Shown here piece by piece: positions 41,960 to 49,134 of a DNA stretch of 64,000 bases (its first letter is position 1; the number at the start of each line of letters is the position of its first letter). The notes under the pieces are model-generated. The model made no database searches, was not told the origin of the DNA, and was given only the letters and a program-made list of their open reading frames with translations. Source of the stretch: Corallococcus sp. AS-1-6 (GTDB taxonomy: Bacteria; Myxococcota; Myxococcia; Myxococcales; Myxococcaceae); NCBI RefSeq assembly GCF_020037015.1, contig NZ_JAIQDE010000013.1, positions 124,001 through 188,000 of the forward strand. The letters are read 5' to 3'. A program made the translations under genes and the position numbers.

Positions 41960-43665
41960 CCTGCCCCTCCCCCCAACACGATGCGGCCGCTGGCGTGCGA
42001 GCCCGCGGCCGACGTCAACTTGAACCCCAGCCGCCCGGACTGCTTCGCCCAGGTGAGCTCCAGCGACAGCAGCGTGCCGGGCGCGATGACCTGCTGGAAC
42101 TTCAGCGTCTCAATCCGGAGGAAGTCCGGCGGCAGCGCGAAGTGCTCGCGGCCCAGCAGCAGCGACCACTCCACCTGCACCACGCCGGGCAGGATGGGCG
42201 AGCCCGGGAAGTGCCCGTCGAAGTAGGGCGAGTTCGCGGGGACCTCCACCGCCAGCAGCACGCGCTCGTCGGAGCGCTCCAGCACGCGGGAGGGAGGGCG
42301 CTTCGGGTCGAAGAGGGCGGCGAGCGCCGCCTCGGTGGATTTGCCCTGGGAGTTGACCGGCATGGCCTCCAGATACCGGAACCGGCGCGGCAAGGCACTG
42401 GACTCGAAATGCGGGGCCAGCTTCTCGCGCAGCGCCTGGCTCAGGGACCGCCTGCCCCCCGACTCCTGGAGCCGCCAGCCTTCCGCGTCCGGCACCCCCA
42501 CCACCGCGAGGATGACCCGGTGGCCCTCCGTGAGGGGCAGCACCCGGGCCTCGCGCAGCAGGCCGCCGGCCACCAGCGCGCGCTCCATGGCGGAGAGCGA
42601 CACGCGCTTCTCCTCCAGCTTGAGCAGCCGGTCGCGGCGCCCCAGCAATTCGAAGCCGCCGGGCACGGGCCGCGCGCGGTCCTCCGTGGTGAACCACTCG
42701 CCCGGGGGCAGGTCCAGGTGGGGGGATTGGACGCGGAGGGCGTCGTCCTCCGCGCGCACCGCCACGCCCGGCATCGTGCGCCAGGACGCGCTGTCGTCCG
42801 TGTCGCGCCGGCGCCACGCGACGCCGCCCGTCTCCGAGCTGCCGTAGACCTCCACCGGCGCGCGGCCCAACAGGTCGCGGCAGGCCTGGAGCGCCTCCGG
42901 GGTGAGCGGCCCGCCGGAGGAGAACAGCCCGCGCAGGTTCCCGCGCACGGCCGCCCAGTCCAGCGTCGCCGGCAGCCGCTTGAGGTGCGCGGGGCTCGCC
43001 ACCAGGAGGCCGGGGCCGCTCTGGAGCGCGGCCAGGATGTCCTCCGGATAGGGCAGGACGTGCGCGTCGAACGGACGGCCGGACGTCAGCGGCCACAGCA
43101 CCCGGAACAGCAGGCCGTAGATGTGCTGGTGCGACACGGTGGCCAGCACCGGCGCGTCTCCCACGGCCGCGTCGAACAGCCGGCCCAGCGTGGCCACCTC
43201 GCTGGAGAGCTGCGACAGGCGCTTGGGGATGGCGGTGGGCTCCCCGCTGGAGCCCGACGTGTAGACGACCAGCGCGGCGAGCCGGGGCGACAGCGGCTGG
43301 AACGCGGCGGTGCTCCCGTCCTCGTTCCCCGCGGGCGCGAGCGGCCCCTGTCCCTGGGGGGCCCGGCCCGCGAAGCCGTGCACGTGGGCCTTCAGCGCGT
43401 CCAGCGTGGCGGGGCGCGCGTCCGCGGGCAGGTAGACGCAGACGCCCGCGTGCCAGGCGCCCAGCAGCGCGGCGGCGAACTCGAAGGTGTCCTCAATGAA
43501 GAGGGCGTAGCGCTGGCCGCCGTGCGCCGCGAAGGCCGTGCGCCAGCCGGCGACCCGGGCGCGGAGCGCACCGAAGTCCCGCACGCCGTCCTCGCTCCGG
43601 GCCACGGGGTGCCCGGCGGGACGGCCGTGGACGAGGAGGGTTTCGAGCGCGAGCGGCTCAGCCAT
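41956..43665 (-). CDS. Acyl-CoA/ACP ligase fused to ApeI-like dehydratase
   Basis: 569 aa. Residues 1-460 are an adenylate-forming enzyme: LVVYTSGSSGEPTAIPKRL (P-loop, about 135), VEVYGSSETGGVAWRR and GGFELLGRRDRLLKLEEKRV. In APE pathways this ligase (ApeH) activates the aryl acid for loading on ACP. Residues about 465-569 are a separate hotdog domain with FDGHFPGSPILPGVVQVEW, where His485 and Glu499 match the FabZ catalytic pair, as expected for ApeI. So ApeH and ApeI functions are one protein here. It overlaps the COG4648 gene at its start and the GT2 gene at its end. Confidence 0.9.
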   Translation of the reverse strand: MAEPLALETLLVHGRPAGHPVARSEDGVRDFGALRARVAGWRTAFAAHGGQRYALFIEDTFEFAAALLGAWHAGVCVYLPADARPATLDALKAHVHGFAGRAPQGQGPLAPAGNEDGSTAAFQPLSPRLAALVVYTSGSSGEPTAIPKRLSQLSSEVATLGRLFDAAVGDAPVLATVSHQHIYGLLFRVLWPLTSGRPFDAHVLPYPEDILAALQSGPGLLVASPAHLKRLPATLDWAAVRGNLRGLFSSGGPLTPEALQACRDLLGRAPVEVYGSSETGGVAWRRRDTDDSASWRTMPGVAVRAEDDALRVQSPHLDLPPGEWFTTEDRARPVPGGFELLGRRDRLLKLEEKRVSLSAMERALVAGGLLREARVLPLTEGHRVILAVVGVPDAEGWRLQESGGRRSLSQALREKLAPHFESSALPRRFRYLEAMPVNSQGKSTEAALAALFDPKRPPSRVLERSDERVLLAVEVPANSPYFDGHFPGSPILPGVVQVEWSLLLGREHFALPPDFLRIETLKFQQVIAPGTLLSLELTWAKQSGRLGFKLTSAAGSHASGRIVLGGGAG

Positions 43666-44209
43666 GGGCGTGCCGTGCGCGCACCCGCTGCCGCACCACC
43701 CATTCGCCCGCGAACAAGAGGCCCATGAGGCCGTAGGCGATGAGTCCGTTGTAGAGCGCCCACGTCGCGTCGCTCGCGAAGAGGGCCGTGGTGAGCGCGA
43801 GCGCGCCGTTGAAGACGAAGAAGCCGCACCACACCTGCGTCACCCGGCGCGTGTAGGCCACGCCCGAGGGCGGCAGGTCCTTCTCCCGGAGCCGCGCCAG
43901 GCGCTCGATGACGCTGGGCGGCCAGGCCAGGCTGGTGGCGAAGACCGCGAGGAGCACCCCGTTCACCAGCACCGGGTAGAGCTTCAGGGGCAGGGCGTTG
44001 TTGCCCAGCATGCTGGCGCCCGCGAGCACCAGCGCGCCCAGGGCGGCCGCGAGCCACATCTTCTCCCGCGTCGCCACCGCGCGCACCACCGCCATGGCCG
44101 CCAGGGGCAACGCCATCCAGCGGGGCTCGAAGTGCCCCAGGCCCAGATAGACGAGCGGCGGGTAGGCGAGGCTCAAGAGCCCCAACAGCACCGGGCGCAG
44201 ACGCTTCAC
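43658..44209 (-). CDS. COG4648-type integral membrane protein of the APE operon
   Basis: 183 aa from GTG 44209, which overlaps the ACP stop (GTGA). Five to six hydrophobic segments, for example LLGLLSLAYPPLVYLGLG, LAAALGALVLAGASML, LVNGVLLAVFATSLAW and LIAYGLMGLLFAGEWVV. The TQVWCGFFVFNGALA element near 130 is kept in COG4648 proteins of APE clusters. Function unknown; perhaps a membrane anchor for the biosynthetic complex or part of transport. Confidence 0.8.
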   Translation of the reverse strand: MKRLRPVLLGLLSLAYPPLVYLGLGHFEPRWMALPLAAMAVVRAVATREKMWLAAALGALVLAGASMLGNNALPLKLYPVLVNGVLLAVFATSLAWPPSVIERLARLREKDLPPSGVAYTRRVTQVWCGFFVFNGALALTTALFASDATWALYNGLIAYGLMGLLFAGEWVVRQRVRARHAHG

Positions 44210-44466
44210 GCCGCGGCGGAGTCGCTGCCGAGCAGACCGTACAGCGCGTCCACCACGTCCTGGATGGTGCGCACGGAGCGGAAGACCTCCGGCGGGACGC
44301 GCTGGCCCGTCACCGGCTTCAAGCGCACCAGCAGGTCGATGGCGTCAATGCTGTCGATGTCGAGGTCGTCGTGCAGCCGCGCCTCCGGGATGATGCGGGA
44401 CGGCTCGATGTCGAAGGTTTCCTGGAGGATGGCGCTCAGGCGCTCGAACAGCTCGTGCTTGGTCAT
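44206..44466 (-). CDS. apeF: Acyl carrier protein 2 of the APE operon
   Basis: 86 aa with GAGGAG 8 bases before ATG 44466. The phosphopantetheine Ser39 lies in LDIDSIDAIDLL, four helices as usual for ACPs. One of the two carriers that hold the aryl starter and growing polyene. Assignment as ApeF instead of ApeE rests on gene order only. Activation needs a phosphopantetheinyl transferase, which is not in the operon. Confidence 0.88.
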   Translation of the reverse strand: MTKHELFERLSAILQETFDIEPSRIIPEARLHDDLDIDSIDAIDLLVRLKPVTGQRVPPEVFRSVRTIQDVVDALYGLLGSDSAAA

Positions 44467-44501
44467 GGGGTGACTCCTCGCTTTGTTCTTGAAGGGGCTG
44501 C

Positions 44502-44765
44502 TTAGGAACGGGTGCGGTGGGTGCTGACGAAATCCGCGAGCGCCCGGACGCTGGCGAAGTGACGGCGGTTCTCCTTGGAGTCGCTCGCCAGCACGACGCC
44601 ATAGGACTTCTGCAACGCGAGGCCGAGCTCCAGGGCGTCAATGGAGTCCAGCCCCAGCCCTTCGACGAACAGCGGCGCCGCCGGATCGATGTCCTCCGGC
44701 TTGACGTCCTCGAGGTTCAGCGTCTCGATGACCAGACGCTTTATTTCCTGCTCAAGCTCCAACAT
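44502..44765 (-). CDS. apeE: Acyl carrier protein 1 of the APE operon
   Basis: 87 aa. Phosphopantetheine Ser41 in GLGLDSIDALELGLAL. The N-terminal half (VIETLNLEDVKPEDID) is typical ACP helix I and loop. ATG 44765 overlaps the end of the PlsC-like gene by 14 bases. Together with the second carrier 35 bases downstream it forms the ACP pair seen in APE clusters. The ApeE label rests on order. Confidence 0.88.
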   Translation of the reverse strand: MLELEQEIKRLVIETLNLEDVKPEDIDPAAPLFVEGLGLDSIDALELGLALQKSYGVVLASDSKENRRHFASVRALADFVSTHRTRS

Positions 44766-45531
44766 GTCCCTGGCTCCCCCTGGAGAAATGGTCGTGCAAA
44801 CGGGTGGTGAGCTGGCGCGCGGCCTTCGCCGCCTCGCCCGCTTCCGCGTCCTGGGCGGACACGGGGATGTCGTCCTCCACGCGGATGACGTAGTGCATGG
44901 GCTTTGACGGCACCTTCCACCAGGGCATGCCCTTGGTGAGGCCTCGCGGCTCGCAGCGGATGATGACCGGCGTGATGTCGCAGGGGCCGCGCACCGCGAT
45001 GTTGGCGGCGCCGCGCTGCAACTGCATGTTCCCGTCGAGCGGCGTGCGCGAGCCCTCCGGGAAGATGATGAGGTTGTTGCCGGCCTTCACGGACGCGATG
45101 CAGTCCTGGATGAGCCCGGGCCCGGAGTCGTTGCACAGGTAGCGCGTCGCCCGGATGGGGCCGCGCGTGAACGGGTTGTTGGCCAGGCTCGCCTTGACCA
45201 CGCAGTCCGCGTTGGGCACCAGGGAGATGAGGAACACCACGTCGATGAGCGACGGGTGGTTGGCCAGGATGAGCAGCCCGGAGCGCGCCAGCTTCTCCAC
45301 GCCCTGCAGTTCGTAGCGCAGCACGCCCAGGGCGCGCATGTAGCCGATGAAGAAGCGGAACGTGTAGTGCACCGCGAGCCGCGCCAGCCGCTGCTGCCGC
45401 GCCGGATCGCGCACGAAGAGCGCCAGCAGCGGGAAGTAGAGGAGCCGCAGCGCCAGCCCCCCCAGGCCGAACGTGGCGAAGGACAGCCCGGTGGCGAAGA
45501 TGCGCCACGGCCGGTCGAGCTTCTCAAGCAT
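44752..45531 (-). CDS. PlsC-like 1-acylglycerol-3-phosphate acyltransferase of the APE operon
   Basis: 259 aa. A hydrophobic N-terminus (LSFATFGLGGLALRLLYFPLLALFV) anchors it in the inner membrane. The acyltransferase motif is LANHPSLIDVV (His92, Asp97), followed by IIFPEGSRT and VIIRCEP. It should attach an acyl chain, perhaps the finished aryl polyene, to a glycerol- or lipid-based anchor. It overlaps the chain-length-factor gene by 8 bases and the first ACP gene by 14. Confidence 0.87.
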   Translation of the reverse strand: MLEKLDRPWRIFATGLSFATFGLGGLALRLLYFPLLALFVRDPARQQRLARLAVHYTFRFFIGYMRALGVLRYELQGVEKLARSGLLILANHPSLIDVVFLISLVPNADCVVKASLANNPFTRGPIRATRYLCNDSGPGLIQDCIASVKAGNNLIIFPEGSRTPLDGNMQLQRGAANIAVRGPCDITPVIIRCEPRGLTKGMPWWKVPSKPMHYVIRVEDDIPVSAQDAEAGEAAKAARQLTTRLHDHFSRGSQGHVGA

Positions 45532-46255
45532 GGCGCGCCCACCGCCAGCACCGGCCGCCCGTCGCGTGCTCCCACCGCGAGGCGCCGGAGACCAGGAAGC
45601 GCAGGGCGCGCAGGTCCGCCGGGAGGTCCGCCGCGTCCACTGGCGCGGCGGGGGCGCTGGCCGCGCAGTCCAGGTGGATGGCGTCCGCGCCCGTGCTGGC
45701 TGAAAGGAGACAGGCCCATGCGTGAGGAAACGCCACGTCCCGGCAGAAGTGTTCCCACGGCGTGGGCACGGGCTCCTCGTAGATGACGACCATCACCCGG
45801 GGGACGCCGTCCGACAGCAGGCCACACGCCTCCGTGAAGGCGGCCTCCACCGTCTCCTCCCCCGCGGCGATGGCGGCGTAGGCGGACGTGTCCCCCCGCG
45901 CGATGGAGTAGAGCGCGCCGATGGCGTTGTGCACCGACAGGCTGAAGGACGTGGGCGACAGCGGCTCCGAGCGCGCCAACTGCGTGAGCAGCTCCACCGA
46001 GCGGCCCAGGTCCCCATAACGCGATGCGAAGACGACGGGCGCGTCCGGCGCGTCCACGTGCGCGTCATACGCCGCCTGCAACGCGATGCGGCCCAGCCGA
46101 TCCACCCGGCGGCGCATCATCGCGGGCATCGCCGCGAGCGCTGGCGTGCCTTCCGCGGGGAGCGGATGCGGGGTCGCGAGCCACGTTTCCCAGGAAGCAG
46201 GATTGACGAGTCCGGGGGCCCAGGCGGCCCAGCGCTGTACGGAGAATCCCACCAT
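45524..46255 (-). CDS. apeC: Beta-ketoacyl synthase-like chain length factor (ApeC-like)
   Basis: 243 aa from ATG 46255; the frame is open upstream but without protein-like sequence. It resembles only the N-terminal part of ketosynthases (PF13723-type). VVFASRYGDLGRSVELL and SPTSFSLSVHNAIGALYSIA are visible, and the catalytic Cys is absent, the corresponding region being VHNAIG. In the E. coli system ApeC is the inactive partner of ketosynthase ApeO. It is the first gene of the 19-gene APE operon, and a candidate promoter lies about 35-65 bases upstream. Confidence 0.8.
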   Translation of the reverse strand: MVGFSVQRWAAWAPGLVNPASWETWLATPHPLPAEGTPALAAMPAMMRRRVDRLGRIALQAAYDAHVDAPDAPVVFASRYGDLGRSVELLTQLARSEPLSPTSFSLSVHNAIGALYSIARGDTSAYAAIAAGEETVEAAFTEACGLLSDGVPRVMVVIYEEPVPTPWEHFCRDVAFPHAWACLLSASTGADAIHLDCAASAPAAPVDAADLPADLRALRFLVSGASRWEHATGGRCWRWARHA

Positions 46256-46602
46256 CGTGACGGAGAGGCCCCAATCGCCCCCAAAGACAACCTTTACCAA
46301 ACCATTCACAGGGTGACAATTGGGCGGCCGACCCGAGCAGGCCGGACGCCGGGAGCCCGCCCTGCCGCCTGCCCTGTGTCTGTCGCAACCCCACGTTCTT
46401 GTTGATGAAAGACGCAACGCTGCCTCGGCCTTCAGGTTCTTCCGGGTTTGTCCAGGGAGAAGACGCACCGGTGTGTCGCGCGGCGCGTGACGCGCTCCGC
46501 GAGTCATTCGGATCGAGCGGTGCAAACGGGTTGTGACGGTGGCTTGCGTGACGTGGCGGAGGGCGCGCGTATTCACGCCGCGCGCGCCGCTGCCTGTATG
46601 TT
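46256..46602. other. Intergenic region upstream of the APE operon
   Basis: 347 bases between the mdcG-like stop and the first APE gene. It should hold the operon promoter; a candidate is listed at 46291-46319. A GC-rich inverted repeat (GGCGCGCG 46562-46569 with CGCGCGCC 46581-46588) may end the mdcG-like transcript. No ORF here looks coding. Confidence 0.5.
46291..46319 (-). promoter_or_regulatory. Candidate sigma-70-like promoter of the APE operon
   Basis: On the minus strand TTGTCA (46319-46314) and TAAAGG (46296-46291) are spaced by 17 bases. The -35 box is good and the -10 box is poor. A start near 46284 would give a leader of about 30 bases. The surrounding 40 bases are less GC-rich than the flanks. 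Confidence 0.35.
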
Positions 46603-47262
46603 TCAGGACTCGGAGGGGAAGAGGGCGCGCAGCTCGCGGAGCGTGCGGGGCCGGGCGCCGCGGGGGCCGGTGACCCAGATGCGCTCGGGCTCCAGCGCGA
46701 GCTCGCGCCAGGACACGGCGCCCCCGTCCGGCAGCAGCACCTCGCCGTCCAGGCGCACCACCGAGTGGCGCCGGGACACGGCCTCCAGTCCGAACAGCAG
46801 CCGCTCCACGTCCGACCAGCGCGCGGGGGCGAACAGCAGATCCACGTCCGACAGCGACCGGACGAAGGACACGCCCGAGCGGTGCTGCCAGGCCAGCGAA
46901 CCGAACACGCCCACCGTCAAATCCAGCGCGGTGCCCAGGGCGATGACGTCATCCAGGGCGGGGCCCCAGGCGGCGGGGGCCGTGGCGCGCACCTCCTGCG
47001 CGGTGGGCGGCGGCAGGTGGCGCTCCACGGCGGACAGGGCCACGTGCAGCGACAGGTGGCGGCGGTCGGGCAGGGTGAGCCCCAGCCGCAGGTCGTCCTC
47101 CTGGTCCGGCAGGTCCTGGCGGGCGACGGCGAAGGGCCGGCCCTGATCCCGCCACGCCGTCACCTGCGCGTGGACGTCCGGGAGCAGGGGAGAGCGCAGG
47201 GCCTCCGCCCAGCCGGCGTCCAGGTACACCCAGTCATGCCGCACCGGACGTTCACCGCCCAT
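46603..47262 (-). CDS. mdcG: MdcG-like malonate decarboxylase holo-ACP synthase (orphan)
   Basis: 219 aa, the usual size of MdcG. It begins RHDWVYLDAGW, has LPLRRH-like repeats in the middle, and shows the nucleotidyltransferase motif VFGSLAWQHRSG (Gly121-Ser122) with LSDVDLLF (Asp139, Asp141). MdcG moves 2'-(5''-phosphoribosyl)-3'-dephospho-CoA onto the ACP of malonate decarboxylase. None of the other mdc genes (A-E, B, H) is in the window. ATG 47262 has GGAG 10 bases upstream. It is 347 bases upstream of the APE operon, same strand; whether it serves the APE carriers is unknown. Confidence 0.78.
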   Translation of the reverse strand: MGGERPVRHDWVYLDAGWAEALRSPLLPDVHAQVTAWRDQGRPFAVARQDLPDQEDDLRLGLTLPDRRHLSLHVALSAVERHLPPPTAQEVRATAPAAWGPALDDVIALGTALDLTVGVFGSLAWQHRSGVSFVRSLSDVDLLFAPARWSDVERLLFGLEAVSRRHSVVRLDGEVLLPDGGAVSWRELALEPERIWVTGPRGARPRTLRELRALFPSES

Positions 47263-47510
47263 CAGCGACCGTCTCCTGTCGCCAGGGGGGAGCCGGGCCC
47301 GCTTCCGCGACGCGGGACGGGGCTGCCCCCGGGACATGCGGAAGCGGAAGCGGTGGAACTCACTGCTCGATTCATTACCCGGATTCAAGCCGCCGGTGGG
47401 AGCGATCCTGCACCGGTCGGCGACGGTTGCTCCCGGTCGCGCGAATCTCCCCGGAAATCCGGGTGGGAGCCGAGCGCACGCATCAGGGATTCCCCTGAGT
47501 CGCGGGAGGG

Positions 47511-49064
47511 CTAGCGGGGCTTCTGGAGGAGGGGGCTCACGGCGCTCACGTGCTGGTGGCGCATGTCGATGAGGATGTCGTAGTTGCGCGGCTCCGGGGC
47601 GACGGGGCCGGCGGCGAAGCGGTAGAGGCCGCTCACGTCGTGCTCGCCAGGGAAGCGCTCCTTCACCAGGGCCTTGAGCATCTCCTTGGCCACCCACTCC
47701 GCGTCCACGGAGACGGAGCCGAACTCGTCCAGGTAGTGGAAGGGCGCGGTGGAGTCCGCCTGCTTCGCGGTGAGGACGAAGACGCGCGGCTTCCGGTCCG
47801 GGACGACGAGGCTCGCGCCCTGCTCCATCACCGCCAGCTCCCGGCCCTGGGGCAGGGCGAACAGCTCCAGGGACTGCTGGTGCGCGAGCAGGGCGCTGAA
47901 GGCCACGAACGCGGTGAGCAGGGCCGTGGCCACGCGCGGGCCGTGCCGGGGCCAGAGGGTGCCCAGGTTCGCCAGCGACGCGGCGAAGAACACGGCCCAC
48001 ACGCCCGTGAGCGCGTTGAGCGTGCGGTAGGTGGGCCACCGCTCCCCGGCGAGGAAGCCCACCGAGTACGCCGCGCCCGACAGCGTCACCAGCGCCAGCA
48101 GCCAGCGCCCCACGCCCGTAAGCCCCGAGCGGCGCCCCTCCACCGCGATGCCCACGCCCAAGAGCGTCAGCGTCAGCACCACCATGGCCCGGTAGCCGTC
48201 CATGTCGCCCACCGGCGCCTCGTTGAGCGCGGACAGCGCGAGCGCGTTGGGGAACACGTGCGTGAGCGCCCAGACGGTCTTGTCCACCCAGTGCTTCTCG
48301 AAGCTGAGCCGGGGTGAGGGCGGGAAGATGCCCGCCTTGAACAGCACCTGCGTGACGGCGTACGCGAGCGCCAGGCCCGCGCCCATCACCAGCAGGTGCT
48401 TGAGCATCCAGCGCGCGGTGGCCTTCAGCGACACGTCGTGGTGCGCCACCAGCGACGCCGCCAGCAGCACCGCGGAGAACAGGCCGCTCACCTGATAGAT
48501 GAGCGTCGCGGTGGCCATGGTGCCCACCGCGGCCAGCGCGTACGGCCACCGGAGGGGGGCCTCCGCGCCCGGCGGACCGATGGCGCGGCGGGCGAAGGCG
48601 AACGCGCCCAGGCCCAGCATCAGCGCCAGGGCCTGCGGCCAGCAGATGCTCCAGTTGGCGATGACCTGCGCGGACGGCGTCACCGTGAGGAACCCCGCCA
48701 GCAGCGCCGCGGAGCCCGGCCGCCAGCCCTCCTTGCGCAGAAGCAGGAACACCGCCGCCGCCAGCACGCCCAGCCCGGCCACGCCCATCAGGCGCAGCCC
48801 CATCAGCCCGTCGATGCCGCCGGCCGCCTTCGCGGACGCCTCCAGCATCCAGCCGTAGAGCGGGCGGCCCTGCGACGCGCAGACGCGCAGAATCTTGCCC
48901 GGCTCCTCGCGCGCCTCGCGCAGGATGGCGTAGTCGTCACGCAGGCCGTACCGGTGGATGACCGCGCTCCAGTAGATCAGCCAGGGAAGCAGGAGCAGCA
49001 GGGCCACGGTGCCGGGAGTCCCCAGCGCGCGCGGCGAAAGACGCTTCATCAACGGGAAGGCCAT
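47511..49064 (-). CDS. Polytopic membrane protein, GT-C glycosyltransferase-like
   Basis: 517 aa from ATG 49064 (ATG 49049 is an alternative; neither has a clear ribosome site). About eleven hydrophobic helices and a soluble C-terminal domain of roughly 110 residues. The first loop has HRYGLRDDYAILREAREEPG, an acidic pair as in GT-C enzymes. No family is certain. It lies between the mdcG-like gene and the DNA polymerase gene. Confidence 0.6.
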   Translation of the reverse strand: MAFPLMKRLSPRALGTPGTVALLLLLPWLIYWSAVIHRYGLRDDYAILREAREEPGKILRVCASQGRPLYGWMLEASAKAAGGIDGLMGLRLMGVAGLGVLAAAVFLLLRKEGWRPGSAALLAGFLTVTPSAQVIANWSICWPQALALMLGLGAFAFARRAIGPPGAEAPLRWPYALAAVGTMATATLIYQVSGLFSAVLLAASLVAHHDVSLKATARWMLKHLLVMGAGLALAYAVTQVLFKAGIFPPSPRLSFEKHWVDKTVWALTHVFPNALALSALNEAPVGDMDGYRAMVVLTLTLLGVGIAVEGRRSGLTGVGRWLLALVTLSGAAYSVGFLAGERWPTYRTLNALTGVWAVFFAASLANLGTLWPRHGPRVATALLTAFVAFSALLAHQQSLELFALPQGRELAVMEQGASLVVPDRKPRVFVLTAKQADSTAPFHYLDEFGSVSVDAEWVAKEMLKALVKERFPGEHDVSGLYRFAAGPVAPEPRNYDILIDMRHQHVSAVSPLLQKPR

Positions 49065-49134
49065 CGAAGTTGACGCAACGTAGCAGAAGCCTCCCACGGG
49101 CTCCCGGAGGAAGCGGGACACGGCAGGGTTCCAG

